Shown here: one piece after another, positions 31,465 through 40,475 of the stretch
Position numbering within the stretch: position 1 is the first letter of the stretch
Layout: each line of letters starts with the position of its first letter
Origin: Rhodospirillales bacterium
GTDB taxonomy: Bacteria > Pseudomonadota > Alphaproteobacteria > Rhodospirillales > Casp-alpha2
Length of the DNA: 64,000 nt
Direction: 5' to 3'
Assembly: GCA_017644185.1 (NCBI GenBank)
Contig: JAEPMA010000012.1
Location: forward strand, 1-64,000
Translations under genes and position numbers: made by a program
The notes under the pieces: model-generated
What the model was told of the DNA's origin: nothing
What the model saw: only the letters and a program-made list of their open reading frames with translations
Database searches by the model: none

Positions 31465-32418
31465 TCAGGGCGCGTCGGGTTGCGCTTCCGCGTCGTCTTC
31501 GTCATCACCCGCGAGACCGCCCCGCGCCTTGTCGTCGAGGCCGAAGTACAACAGAAGCGGCACGGCGATGCAAATCGACGAATACGTCCCGACGACGACA
31601 CCCCAGATCATCGCGAACGAGAAATCGCGGATCACTTCGCCACCCAGGAAGAACAGCGCCGCCAACGCCAGCAACGTCGTCAGCGAGGTGATCAACGTCC
31701 GTGACAGCGTGTTGTTGATCGAGAGGTTGAGCAGCTCGGCCAACGGCATGGTCTTGTATTTTCGAAGGTTCTCGCGCACCCGGTCGTAAACGACGACGGT
31801 GTCGTTGATCGAGTACCCCGCAATGGTCAGCACGGCGGCGACCGTCGACAGATTGAACTCGAACCCCAGTAACGCGAAGATCCCGATGGTCGTCGTCACG
31901 TCGTGCACCAGCGCGATCACGGCACCGACGCCGAACTGCCATTCGAACCGGAACCAGATATAGACAAGGATCGCCAGCATCGCCAGCGACACCGCCATGA
32001 TCCCGTCTTCGAGAAGTTCAGCCGACACCTGTGGGCCGACGAACTCGGTCCGGCGGTACTGGATATTCTCGTCGAGCGCGCCCTTGACCGCGTTGACCGC
32101 TTCCTGCTGCGCGGCGTCCCCGCCCGGCTGGCGCTGGATGCGGATCAGGACGTCCGTTACCTCGCCGAACTCCTGAAGAGAGATATCGCCAAGGCCGAGC
32201 GTCGAGAGCTTACCCCGCATGTCGGCGATGTTGGCCGGCCCCTCGGTCCGAACCTCGATCAGAATGCCGCCCTTGAAGTCGATGCCGAAATTGAGGCCCT
32301 TGGTGAGGGTCAACGAGACCGAGGCAGCGAGAAGCAGCGCGCTGAACACGAAGAACAGCTTGCGCTTCGAGATGAAACCGATGTCGACGCCGGCGGGGAT
32401 CAGATTGAGTGCTTTCAT
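31465..32418 (-). CDS. secF: Protein translocase subunit SecF
   Basis: A 317-residue partner of SecD that uses the proton gradient to complete protein export. Six membrane helices are visible. TM1 leads to GLNFGIDFKGGILIEV, the conserved D-F-x-G-G motif; the later helices include LVHDVTTTIGIFALLG and TIAGYSINDTVVVYDRVREN. The tail is acidic. It is 14 bases downstream of secD. Confidence 0.97.
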   Translation of the reverse strand: MKALNLIPAGVDIGFISKRKLFFVFSALLLAASVSLTLTKGLNFGIDFKGGILIEVRTEGPANIADMRGKLSTLGLGDISLQEFGEVTDVLIRIQRQPGGDAAQQEAVNAVKGALDENIQYRRTEFVGPQVSAELLEDGIMAVSLAMLAILVYIWFRFEWQFGVGAVIALVHDVTTTIGIFALLGFEFNLSTVAAVLTIAGYSINDTVVVYDRVRENLRKYKTMPLAELLNLSINNTLSRTLITSLTTLLALAALFFLGGEVIRDFSFAMIWGVVVGTYSSICIAVPLLLYFGLDDKARGGLAGDDEDDAEAQPDAP

Positions 32419-32432
32419 GACTTATCTCTTCC

Positions 32433-34013
32433 TCACAACGGCAGTTCGGTCGGGCGCTTGGAACGCAACCAGGTCACGACGAACATCCGCGTCAGCATGA
32501 TCGCCGTGAACATCGACGTCACGATCCCGATGGCCAACGTTACCGCGAAGCCCCGGACCGGGCCGGACCCGAACGAATAAAGAAGGATCGCGGCGATCAG
32601 CGTCGTCAGGTTAGCGTCGATAATGGTCGACAGCGCGCGGCCGTAACCGGCGTCGATCGCCGAAATCGGCGTCCGCCCGGCGCGCGTCTCTTCACGGATA
32701 CGCTCGAAGATCAGCACGTTGGCGTCGACCGCCATCCCGATGGTCAGCACGATCCCCGCAATCCCCGGCAAGGTCAGCGTTGCCTGCAACAGCGACAGCA
32801 GGCCGAGGATCAGAAACAGGTTCATCGCCAGGGCAATATCGGCGTATAGACCGAAACGCCCGTAGGCGATGCCCATGAAGATCACCACCAGCACCATCCC
32901 CACGAGACATGCGATTTCGCCGGCAGCGATGGAATCGGCACCGAGACCCGGCCCCACGGTCCGTTCTTCAAGAATGGTCAGCGGTGCGGGCAACGCGCCG
33001 GCACGCAGCAGAAGCGCCAGATCCTGGGTATCCTGAACAGAAAAACCGCCTGAAATCTGACCGGTCCCGCCAAGGATCGGCTCCTGGATGACCGGCGCCG
33101 AGATCACCTTGCCGTCTAGCACGATGGCGAACGGGCGCTTGACGTTTTCAGTCGTCACCTTGCCGAACTTCTTGGCGCCCAGGGTGTCGAAGCGGAACGA
33201 AACAACCGGCTGGTTGTCGCGGCCGTCGAATGAGGGCTGCGCATCGACGAGGTTTTCGCCACTGACCGCGACCCGCTTCTTGACCAGGATATACTGTTGG
33301 CCTGTCGGCGAGTTGGCCCCTTCAAGCATGGGGAGGAGCAGCGAGCCCGGCGGCACGCGCCCACCCAAGGCTTCCTCGACCGAGTTCTCCAGATCGACCA
33401 TCTGGAAGGTCAGCTTGGCGGTTTTGCCGATCAGGCTTTTGACGCGTTCCGGATCGTCGATGCCCGGCAACTGCACGATCACCCGGTCGTCGCCCTGGCG
33501 CTGGATGGTCGGCTCGCGGACGCCGGTTTCGTCGATACGGCGGCGGATGATCTCGATCGACTGCTGCACGGCCGACGTGCGGCGTTCGGCGATCTGCTGA
33601 TCGGTCATGGTGATCGTAATACGATCACCGTCGATTGTGGTCTGCGCCGCGCTATCGAGGCCCCGCATCAGTTCGAGAGCTTTCTCACGCTCATCGGCGT
33701 TGGGAATGGTCACGCCGGCACTGTGTTCCTGCTTACCAAGGGCACGGTACCGGATGCGCTCACCCCTTAACTCGGCGCGCGCACTATCGACCAGGGTTTC
33801 CAGATACTCGTCAATGACGGCCTGCACCTCGACTTCGAGCAGCAGGTGCGAGCCCCCTCTGAGATCGAGACCGAGGTTCACCTGGTTATGCGGCAGCCAG
33901 TCGGGGAGCTGCTTGCTGGTTTCCTCGTCGACGAAGTTCGGTGCGGCGAACGCCAGACCGAGCAGGCAGATCAGAGCGACCAGCACCTTTTTCCAGGTCG
34001 GGAAATTGACCAT
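32433..34013 (-). CDS. secD: Protein translocase subunit SecD
   Basis: A 526-residue Sec accessory subunit. One N-terminal helix is followed by the LGLDLRGGSHLLLEV motif, a large periplasmic P1 domain (including DRVIVQLPGIDDPERVKSLIG), and then five helices with VLTIGMAVDANVLIFERIREE. Length is typical of alphaproteobacteria. It is in an operon yajC-secD-secF-Mth938. Confidence 0.98.
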   Translation of the reverse strand: MVNFPTWKKVLVALICLLGLAFAAPNFVDEETSKQLPDWLPHNQVNLGLDLRGGSHLLLEVEVQAVIDEYLETLVDSARAELRGERIRYRALGKQEHSAGVTIPNADEREKALELMRGLDSAAQTTIDGDRITITMTDQQIAERRTSAVQQSIEIIRRRIDETGVREPTIQRQGDDRVIVQLPGIDDPERVKSLIGKTAKLTFQMVDLENSVEEALGGRVPPGSLLLPMLEGANSPTGQQYILVKKRVAVSGENLVDAQPSFDGRDNQPVVSFRFDTLGAKKFGKVTTENVKRPFAIVLDGKVISAPVIQEPILGGTGQISGGFSVQDTQDLALLLRAGALPAPLTILEERTVGPGLGADSIAAGEIACLVGMVLVVIFMGIAYGRFGLYADIALAMNLFLILGLLSLLQATLTLPGIAGIVLTIGMAVDANVLIFERIREETRAGRTPISAIDAGYGRALSTIIDANLTTLIAAILLYSFGSGPVRGFAVTLAIGIVTSMFTAIMLTRMFVVTWLRSKRPTELPL

Positions 34014-34050
34014 CTGGGAATTCCTGTCGTTTTAGCAGCCGGTCGTCGGA

Positions 34051-34563
34051 TCAGCTCTTTTTGTCGTCTTTGCTCTCGGTGTCACCGGACGCGTCATCCG
34101 ATTTTTCGGCTTCAGCCGCATCGTCGGCTTTCTCTGGTTCAGGGGCCGGCGCCGGGGCCGGGGCCGGCTTGGAACCGCCACCGAACAGCTGCGACAGCAA
34201 ACCGCCCTTTTTCTGACCCGCGTCGTTGGCCGCCTGGCCGGCAACCGGCTCGGTGCGGTTGACGACACCCGAGATGGTGGCGCGCTGCACCTTGACCTTG
34301 ACGTCCTTGGCGATCTCGACGGTCAGTTCGTTGTCGTTGTCGACCTTGGTGACCGTGCCGATGATGCCGCCGCCGGTAATGACCTTGTCACCACGGCGAA
34401 TGCTCTCGAGGAGTTCCTTGTGCTGTTTCATCTTCTTCTGCTGCGGACGGATCAGCAGGAAATAAAACACCACGAAAATCAGGATCAGCGGCAAAAACGC
34501 CTGGAAGGCATTGCCGCCGCCGGCGCCACCCGCCGCTTGTGCATAGGCCTCGGAAATAAACAT
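34051..34563 (-). CDS. yajC: Sec translocon accessory protein YajC, extended
   Basis: A 170-residue protein, while typical YajC has about 110. Residues 20-40 are the single membrane helix (FLPLILIFVVFYFLLIRPQQKK), followed by GDKVITGGGIIGTVTKVDN, the usual YajC core. The extra C terminus is Ala/Pro-rich (PAPAPAPAPEPEKA) and then acidic. It is the first gene of the sec operon. Confidence 0.95.
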   Translation of the reverse strand: MFISEAYAQAAGGAGGGNAFQAFLPLILIFVVFYFLLIRPQQKKMKQHKELLESIRRGDKVITGGGIIGTVTKVDNDNELTVEIAKDVKVKVQRATISGVVNRTEPVAGQAANDAGQKKGGLLSQLFGGGSKPAPAPAPAPEPEKADDAAEAEKSDDASGDTESKDDKKS

Positions 34564-34889
34564 CTCTCAAACTCCTCAAAGACGCGTCTGCCGGGGCGTT
34601 TTCGCCCATTCGGTAAAAGTGGCCGGACTATAGCGCTCAGGCCCCGAGTTGCAACCGATTCTGACTGTTTTCCAGGGGATTCCCAATTAACGGTTGGTAA
34701 TGTTTGTGCCCGGCCAATTTGCGGAATTCGTCGTCCTGAACTTGATTCAGGACCCATGGACGCAGGCACTCTTGTCGTTTGTATTCATGGACCCTGAATC
34801 AAGTTCAGGGTGACGGATGAGGTTTCACCTATCAGCGGGGAAGCCGAAATGTTTGACGCTCCGGAAAGCCGCGTTTAATTTCCGCGCCC
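34564..34889. other. Divergent intergenic region
   Basis: A 326-base gap between yajC and the DUF815 gene. A family B element lies at 34729-34816; the stretches on each side should hold the two promoters. No ORF is supported. Confidence 0.6.
34729..34816. repeat. Family B palindromic repeat, two facing arms
   Basis: GTCCTGAACTTGATTCAGGA, then CCCATGG, and about 45 bases later CATGG with ACCCTGAATCAAGTTCAGGG and GTGACGG. It is the cleanest example of the unit. Confidence 0.8.
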
Positions 34890-35744
34890 ATGATTGATCA
34901 GGAAACAAAAGATCTTCTGGAAAGGATCGCGGGCGCGCTGGAACGGCTGGCCCCGGAACCGACACCGGAAGCAAGCCTCGACGACGCCGATGCGTTCGTC
35001 TGGCACTCAGCCGGCGGGCTCGAAGCCGTGCCGAACGTCAACCGCGTCGATATCGGCCTTCTGCAGGGCATTGACCGCCAGCAGGACATGCTGATCGACA
35101 ACACCCGGCGCTTCACCGACGGCTATCCGGCCAACAACGCCCTTTTGTGGGGCGCGCGCGGCACTGGCAAGTCCTCGCTGGTCAAGGCGACGCACGCCAA
35201 GATCAATGTCGAAACCCCGGGCGCGCTGGCGCTGATCGAAATCCACCGCGAAGACATTCCGTCCCTCCCGGTGTTGCTGACGCGTCTTCGCAAACAGAAG
35301 CGCCGTTGCCTGATTTTCTGCGATGATCTCTCGTTCGACGGTCAGGACGACGCGTATAAATCACTCAAAGCCGTGCTGGACGGCGGCGTCGAAGGCCGCC
35401 CCGAAAACGTGCTGTTTTATGCGACGTCGAACCGCCGCCACCTGATGCCGCGCGACATGATCGAAAACGAACGTTCGAGTGCCATCAGCCCGTCGGAAGC
35501 GACCGAGGAAAAGGTCTCCCTTTCCGACCGCTTCGGCCTCTGGCTCGGCTTCCACAACGTCGATCAACCGACCTATTTCCAGATCATCGAAGGCTATGCC
35601 AAGCACTACGGCCTCGACGATCCGTCGATCGACCTGCGCAAGGAAGCCAACGAATGGTCGGTCACGCGTGGTGCCCGTTCGGGCCGTGTCGCGTGGCAGT
35701 ACATCCAGGATCTGGCGGGCCGCCTCGGCAAGCGGCTGGATTAG
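34890..35744 (+). CDS. DUF815 family AAA-type ATPase
   Basis: A 284-residue ATPase with Walker A GARGTGKSS (about residues 88-96), Walker B RRCLIFCDDLSF, sensor-like FYATSNRRHLMPRDM and an arginine-rich C terminus (TRGARSGRVAWQYIQDLAG). It fits DUF815 in length and order. The gene is regularly found beside yajC and nlpD in alphaproteobacteria, but the function is not established. It overlaps the convergent membrane protein gene by four bases. Confidence 0.92.
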   Translation: MIDQETKDLLERIAGALERLAPEPTPEASLDDADAFVWHSAGGLEAVPNVNRVDIGLLQGIDRQQDMLIDNTRRFTDGYPANNALLWGARGTGKSSLVKATHAKINVETPGALALIEIHREDIPSLPVLLTRLRKQKRRCLIFCDDLSFDGQDDAYKSLKAVLDGGVEGRPENVLFYATSNRRHLMPRDMIENERSSAISPSEATEEKVSLSDRFGLWLGFHNVDQPTYFQIIEGYAKHYGLDDPSIDLRKEANEWSVTRGARSGRVAWQYIQDLAGRLGKRLD

Positions 35745-36115
35745 AATTCCTTCAGGAAGAACATCGAGCCGCCAAGCATCAGAATGGCGGCGAACACGGC
35801 GTTGATCACCCGGTGAAAGACATAGCGCTGTAACGCCTCGCCGTCGCGGCGGCGCTGCGCGTCCGGGTTTTCCATGCTTTCGTTGGCCCGCTGACGGGCC
35901 AGCATCTCGACGGTGTGCGTCGATGCCCGCTCATGCGGGTCGCCCGAATGCTCGAAAATCTCGGCGCGCATCGAGATCATCAACCCGACAAGGCCGACAA
36001 ATCCGACCCCCATCCAGCCAAACCAGCGGTGGCCGAACACAATCGCGCACGCCACGAAAAAGGCCATGACGATGAAGGCGAACTTGGGTGACCGCAAAAG
36101 GCTCATGATGCTCAT
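35741..36115 (-). CDS. Small two-helix membrane protein, unknown function
   Basis: A 124-residue protein. An N-terminal pair of hydrophobic stretches (FAFIVMAFFVACAIVFG; WMGVGFVGLVGLMIS), a polar middle with Arg and Glu (THTVEMLARQRANESMEN), and a last helix (VINAVFAAILMLGGSMFFL). The family is not recognised. The start could be MSIMSLL or MSLL. Confidence 0.7.
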   Translation of the reverse strand: MSIMSLLRSPKFAFIVMAFFVACAIVFGHRWFGWMGVGFVGLVGLMISMRAEIFEHSGDPHERASTHTVEMLARQRANESMENPDAQRRRDGEALQRYVFHRVINAVFAAILMLGGSMFFLKEF

Positions 36116-36190
36116 GACGTCACTTTAGCAGGGTTTTCGGTCGCCGCTTTGTTTTTGTTGCTTCCCCGGCGAACAGACTGTTTTCCAGAT

Positions 36191-36345
36191 CCCCCTCACC
36201 CTGTCCCTCTCCCAAGGGAGAGGGTACCCGGTCGCAATATCCCTCTCCCTGGGGAGAGGGAGGCGCGAAGCGCCGGGTGAGGAGCGCTTACGCTTTCTTC
36301 ATCCCTCTCCCTGGGGAGAGGGTGGCGCGAAGCGCCGGGTGAGGG
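36191..36345. repeat. Family A repeat, compound with tandem duplication
   Basis: A normal element (CCCCTCACCCTG to GGGTGAGG) is extended by a second right half. The two 62-base units 36241-36302 and 36303-36364 differ at four positions; the second reaches into the last codons of the NlpD-like gene. Confidence 0.85.
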
Positions 36346-36349
36346 GCGC

Positions 36350-37474
36350 TTACGCCTTCTTCAGATAATCCTCTGGATTTTTCGGGCGGCGGCCCTTGCG
36401 GATTTCGAAATGCAACTGGGGTCTGTTGACCGACCCCGTCTGGCCGACGGTCGCGATCTTCTGGCCGCGCCGGACGCGCTGCCCGCGTTTGACCAAAAGA
36501 TCCCTGTTATGCGCGTAAGCCGTCACATACCCGTCCGCGTGCTTGATCAGTAACAGGTTCCCAAACCCCCGGATCTCGTTCCCCGCATAGGCGACGACGC
36601 CGTTCTCGGCGGCGACCACGGGCGTCCCTTCGGGCGCGATGATGTTGATACCGTCATTTCTCAAGCCGCCCGTCTTGGTGCCGTAATTGGACATCAACGG
36701 CCCCCGGACCGGCCAGACGAAGCCCTGCCCGGTTCTGGCGGCGGGCGGCGGCACCGGGGCTGGCGGCTTCACCGGCGGCACCACGTTGACCACGCCACCC
36801 GTGCGTTCGGGAGCCGGTGCACGCGCCATCTGTCTGGGCGGTTTTTCGGGTTTCGGCGCGGGCGTCGCAGCTGCCGTCGCGGGCGCTGCGGCCTTCGGCT
36901 GCGGCTCTTCGCCGGCGTCCTTTTCGGGGATCACCAGTACCTCGCCGATCTTCACGGTATAGGGCGCCTCGACCCCGTTCAGTCGCGCCAATTCGTACAT
37001 CACCGCATCGTAGCGCTGGGCGATGGAATAGAGGGTGTCGCCCGGCGCCACCGTGTGTTGCTGACCGCGTGGCAGTTCGATGCGCTGGCCCACATTCAGC
37101 AGATAAGGCGGTTCCAGTTTGTTGGCGCGGATAATCGCCTGCACCGGCACCTTGTGACGGCGCGACAGCGCATAGACCGTGTCACCCGCACCAACCTTGA
37201 CCGCAGATGCGTGCACGAAGGCGTTATCGCCGACCTGGCGGCCAGAAACGGGCCGCGGCCGGCTGACGTTGCCCGACGGCGCGGCCTGCACGGTTTTCAC
37301 CGGTGCCGCCCTGGGCGCCCGCTCGGTCGACACTTGCGGCGCGGAGCGCGGAGGCGGCGGCGAATTGATGTCGCGCGGCGGCGCGCTGGACGGAATTTGG
37401 ATGTTGCCGCAGGCGCTGAGCGCCGCGAGCATCGGCACAAGATAAATGGCGCGTATGGCGTTGTTGAATCTCAA
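36350..37474 (-). CDS. nlpD: NlpD/LppB-like lipoprotein: two LysM plus M23 peptidase domain
   Basis: A 374-residue outer-membrane lipoprotein (lipobox SACG, Cys at residue 22). Two LysM peptidoglycan-binding motifs follow (GDTVYALSRRHKVPVQAIIR; GDTLYSIAQRYDAVMYELAR), then a Pro/Ala linker and a C-terminal M23 domain (GINIIAPEGTPVVAAENG, YAHNRDLLVKRGQRV, LHFEIRKGRRPKNPEDYL). The metal residues seem incomplete (GINI where active enzymes have HxxxD; Y-A-H and H-F-E kept), as in NlpD amidase activators. It overlaps pcm by four bases, as in many proteobacteria. Confidence 0.93.
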   Translation of the reverse strand: MRFNNAIRAIYLVPMLAALSACGNIQIPSSAPPRDINSPPPPRSAPQVSTERAPRAAPVKTVQAAPSGNVSRPRPVSGRQVGDNAFVHASAVKVGAGDTVYALSRRHKVPVQAIIRANKLEPPYLLNVGQRIELPRGQQHTVAPGDTLYSIAQRYDAVMYELARLNGVEAPYTVKIGEVLVIPEKDAGEEPQPKAAAPATAAATPAPKPEKPPRQMARAPAPERTGGVVNVVPPVKPPAPVPPPAARTGQGFVWPVRGPLMSNYGTKTGGLRNDGINIIAPEGTPVVAAENGVVAYAGNEIRGFGNLLLIKHADGYVTAYAHNRDLLVKRGQRVRRGQKIATVGQTGSVNRPQLHFEIRKGRRPKNPEDYLKKA

Positions 37475-38112
37475 CCGGCTTCCTCGTCACTGACCAGCGG
37501 TACGAAACGCACCAGGCCCAGGTCCTCCGTTTCGATGTCGTCTTCCAGTTTGCGAACCCGGAGAAGATGCTGCGTGCGTTCTTCCAGGCCCACCGGCACC
37601 ACCATGATCCCGCCCACGTCGAGCTGCTCCAGCAGCACGTGCGGCACGTCGATCGCCGCAGCGGTCACAATGATGCGCGAGAACGGCGCCTGCTCCCTCC
37701 ATCCCATCGAGCCGTCGCCGAAGCGCGTGACGATGTTGTTGAGACCGAGCGTCCTGAACCGTTCTTCAGCCTCTGAAAGTAACGGTCTATGTCTTTCGAT
37801 CGTGTAAACGCGGCGGCAAAGTTTCGCCAAAATCGCGGTCTGATACCCCGACCCCGTACCGATCTCGAGGATTTTCACCCGATCGTTCAGTTCCAGCGCC
37901 TGGGTCATCATGGCGACCACGGTCGGCTGCGAAATCGTCTGGTGCAGGCCGATCGGCAAAGGCGAGTTTTCGTAGGCGCGCTCGCGAAACGCCGCCGGCA
38001 CGAACAGTTCGCGCGGAATCGCGTGGATGGTCGAGAGCACCTTCTCGTCCGTGATGCCGTCCCCGATCAGCGCTTTTTTCAGCGTGTCCGCATCGAGCAC
38101 GCCGGACATCAC
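37471..38112 (-). CDS. pcm: Protein-L-isoaspartate O-methyltransferase
   Basis: A 213-residue repair enzyme that methylates isoaspartate in aged proteins using SAM. The SAM motif is VKILEIGTGSGYQTAILAKL. Upstream, ELFVPAAFRERAYENSPLPIG with TISQPTVVAMMTQ is the family's substrate region; PFSRIIVTAAAIDVPHVLLEQL is the post-motif. It overlaps surE by four bases and nlpD by four, so the three are coupled. Confidence 0.97.
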   Translation of the reverse strand: MMSGVLDADTLKKALIGDGITDEKVLSTIHAIPRELFVPAAFRERAYENSPLPIGLHQTISQPTVVAMMTQALELNDRVKILEIGTGSGYQTAILAKLCRRVYTIERHRPLLSEAEERFRTLGLNNIVTRFGDGSMGWREQAPFSRIIVTAAAIDVPHVLLEQLDVGGIMVVPVGLEERTQHLLRVRKLEDDIETEDLGLVRFVPLVSDEEAG

Positions 38113-38891
38113 TTCATTCCACTCTTGAGCTTGCGGAGCGTCGTGTCGTGGGTCAGGTCGAGCGCCAGGGGCGTCACCGAAACCTTGCCCTCTATCGAAG
38201 CGGCGAGATCGGTCCCCTTGAGATACTTGTCTTCGTCACGCTGCGGACCGACCCAGAAGTATTCGTCGCCACGCGGATCGACGCCGCGCGTCAATCCACC
38301 ACCAATCTTGCGGCGTCCCTGGCGGCAGACCTCGATCCCCGTCACCTTCGCCGCCGTCACGTCGGGGAAGTTGACGTTGATGAAAATCCCCTTCGGCCAG
38401 CCTTGTTTGAAGAGCTGCTTGAGGACTTTCGGCGTCCAGTTCTTCGCCGTCGCCCATTTGACCTTGTGACGGTCCTCATACACCTGACTAAGGGCGACGG
38501 ACGGAATGCCCAGCATCGCGCCTTCCATGGCCGCCGCGACGGTGCCCGAATACGTGACGTCCTCGCCCAGGTTACCGCCCCGGTTGATCCCGGACAGGAT
38601 CAGGTCCGGGCGGTTGCCGTCCATGACTTTCGAAACCCCCAGCAAGACCGCGTCCGTGGGCGTGCCGTCGACGGCGTAACGGTTTTCGGACACGTGGCGG
38701 ATCCTCAAAGGACGGCGCAGCGTCAGCGAATGGCTGGTCGCCGACTGTTCGGTTTCGGGTGCGCACACCCAAAGCTCCTTCACATGCGGCTTGATCGCGT
38801 CTTCCAGCGCCTTGAGACCGGGCGCATTGATGCCGTCGTCGTTGGACAGCAGCACCCGCGCTTTCTTGAGATCGAACCCCGCCTCAGCCAT
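38109..38891 (-). CDS. surE: 5'/3'-nucleotidase SurE
   Basis: A 260-residue metal-dependent nucleotidase. The N terminus [19 protein letters not shown] carries the catalytic Asp pair, followed by [33 protein letters not shown] and [11 protein letters not shown], all classical SurE motifs. It overlaps the serS stop by eight bases. It belongs to the stationary-phase survival gene group with pcm and nlpD. Confidence 0.97.
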   Translation of the reverse strand: MAEAGFDLKKARVLLSNDDGINAPGLKALEDAIKPHVKELWVCAPETEQSATSHSLTLRRPLRIRHVSENRYAVDGTPTDAVLLGVSKVMDGNRPDLILSGINRGGNLGEDVTYSGTVAAAMEGAMLGIPSVALSQVYEDRHKVKWATAKNWTPKVLKQLFKQGWPKGIFINVNFPDVTAAKVTGIEVCRQGRRKIGGGLTRGVDPRGDEYFWVGPQRDEDKYLKGTDLAASIEGKVSVTPLALDLTHDTTLRKLKSGMK

Positions 38892-40164
38892 TGGCTTCGA
38901 TCACCTTCAAACCGCCCATGTAGGGCTGCAACACATCCGGGATGACGACGGAGCCATCCTGTTGCTGATAGTTCTCGAGGATCGCGATCAGCGTGCGCCC
39001 GACCGCAAGGCCCGACCCGTTGAGGGTGTGGACGAACTGGGTCCCCTTCTCGCCCTTCACCCGGAAGCGCGCGTTCATCCGCCGGGCCTGAAAATCGCCG
39101 CAGACCGAGCAGCTCGAAATTTCGCGGTAACGGTCCTGCGCCGGCAGCCAGACCTCGATATCGTAGGTCTTGCGCGCGCCCGCGCCCATGTCGCCGGTGC
39201 ATAAGGTCATCGTGCGGAACGGCAGTCCCAACTGCGTCAGGATATCCTCGGCGCACGATGTCATGCGCTCGAGTTCATCCAACGAGCTGTCCGGATCGGT
39301 GACCGACACCATCTCCACTTTCGTGAACTGGTGCTGGCGGATCATCCCACGCGTATCCTTGCCCGCCGCGCCCGCTTCGGACCGGAAGCACCACGTCATG
39401 GCGGTGAAGCGCCTGGGCAGATAATCCTCATCGACGATCAGGTCGGCGACGATGTTGGTCAGCGGCACTTCGGCGGTCGGGATCAGCCAGTAACCTTCCG
39501 TGGTCCGGAACAGGTCCTCGCCGAACTTCGGCAATTGCCCGGTCCCGAACATGGTCTTGTCGTTCACCAGCGCCGGCGGGTTGGTTTCGGTATAGCCCCA
39601 GTCTTTCGACGTGTTGTGATCGAGCATATAGGCCGCGAGCGCGCGTTCCAATCTGGCGAGCGGCCCGGACAATAAAACGAAACGCGACCCGGCCAGCTTG
39701 GCCGCGGTCTCGAAATCCATCATCCCCAGCCCCTCGCCGATATCGACGTGGTCTTTCGGCTCGAAGTCGAACTTGGGCGGCTCGCCGATGCGGCGGATTT
39801 CGAGGTTATCGTCCTCGCCACCCCCATCCGGGACGTCATCCAGCGGCAGGTTGGGCAGGCGCGCGAGCGCGTCGTTGAGCGCGTCCGCGGTTTCGGAAGC
39901 CTCGTGCTCGGCGGCGGCCTGCGCGTCCTTCGATTCGGCGACCTTGGCCATGATCTCGGAGGCGTCCTCGCCCTTCGACTTCAACTGGCCGATCTGCTTC
40001 GAAAGCGCGTTACGCGCCGTCTGCAGTTCCTGCGCGCGGGTCTGCGCATCGCGGCGCTTGGCGTCGAGCGCCAGCAATTCCGGGCTTTGCGGTGGAAGGC
40101 CTCTCCGCGCCATACCGGCGTCGAAGGCTTCCGGGTTCTCTCTGATCCACCTGATATCGAACAT
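38884..40164 (-). CDS. serS: Serine-tRNA ligase
   Basis: A 426-residue class II synthetase. The N-terminal tRNA-binding coiled coil is at about residues 25-105 ([20 protein letters not shown]). Motif 2 is [25 protein letters not shown], split around the conserved F-R-S-E; motif 3 is in [20 protein letters not shown]. The start [15 protein letters not shown] (40164) is standard; an upstream in-frame ATG would add seven residues. It is first of the serS-surE-pcm-nlpD unit. Confidence 0.97.
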   Translation of the reverse strand: MFDIRWIRENPEAFDAGMARRGLPPQSPELLALDAKRRDAQTRAQELQTARNALSKQIGQLKSKGEDASEIMAKVAESKDAQAAAEHEASETADALNDALARLPNLPLDDVPDGGGEDDNLEIRRIGEPPKFDFEPKDHVDIGEGLGMMDFETAAKLAGSRFVLLSGPLARLERALAAYMLDHNTSKDWGYTETNPPALVNDKTMFGTGQLPKFGEDLFRTTEGYWLIPTAEVPLTNIVADLIVDEDYLPRRFTAMTWCFRSEAGAAGKDTRGMIRQHQFTKVEMVSVTDPDSSLDELERMTSCAEDILTQLGLPFRTMTLCTGDMGAGARKTYDIEVWLPAQDRYREISSCSVCGDFQARRMNARFRVKGEKGTQFVHTLNGSGLAVGRTLIAILENYQQQDGSVVIPDVLQPYMGGLKVIEANG

Positions 40165-40475
40165 GTGAAACGCAGCGTCCTTCAATTCTCACGATTCCGG
40201 GGCGGATGGGCCGCACCCCCCGCCCGCATGTCAGTTAACATGAAATCCCCGAAGGAACACCCGTTTCGTTGATTTTCGCCGTTCCCCCTCACCTATCCTC
40301 TCCCCCATTTAATGGGGGAGAGGGACCCTGACGATAGACTCCGCCATTCCCCTCTCCCCCTCGCAGGGGGAGAGGTCGGGTGAGGGGCTGGGCTCTACAT
40401 TCTTTCGCAACTATCGGGTCGCTTTATCCGGCGTTTGGGCGCATACCGTGGCGCTCCCGACCCCGGAGTGACCCG
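40165..40475. other. Divergent intergenic region with family A repeat
   Basis: A 311-base gap between serS and the DMT transporter. The family A element occupies 40284-40387; the remaining 90-120 bases on each side are free for promoters. No ORF is supported. Confidence 0.6.
40284..40387. repeat. Family A palindromic repeat
   Basis: Outer arms CCCCCTCACC and GGGTGAGGGG. Inner stems CTCTCCCCCATTTAATGGGG and CTCTCCCCCTCGCAGGGGGA. Confidence 0.85.
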
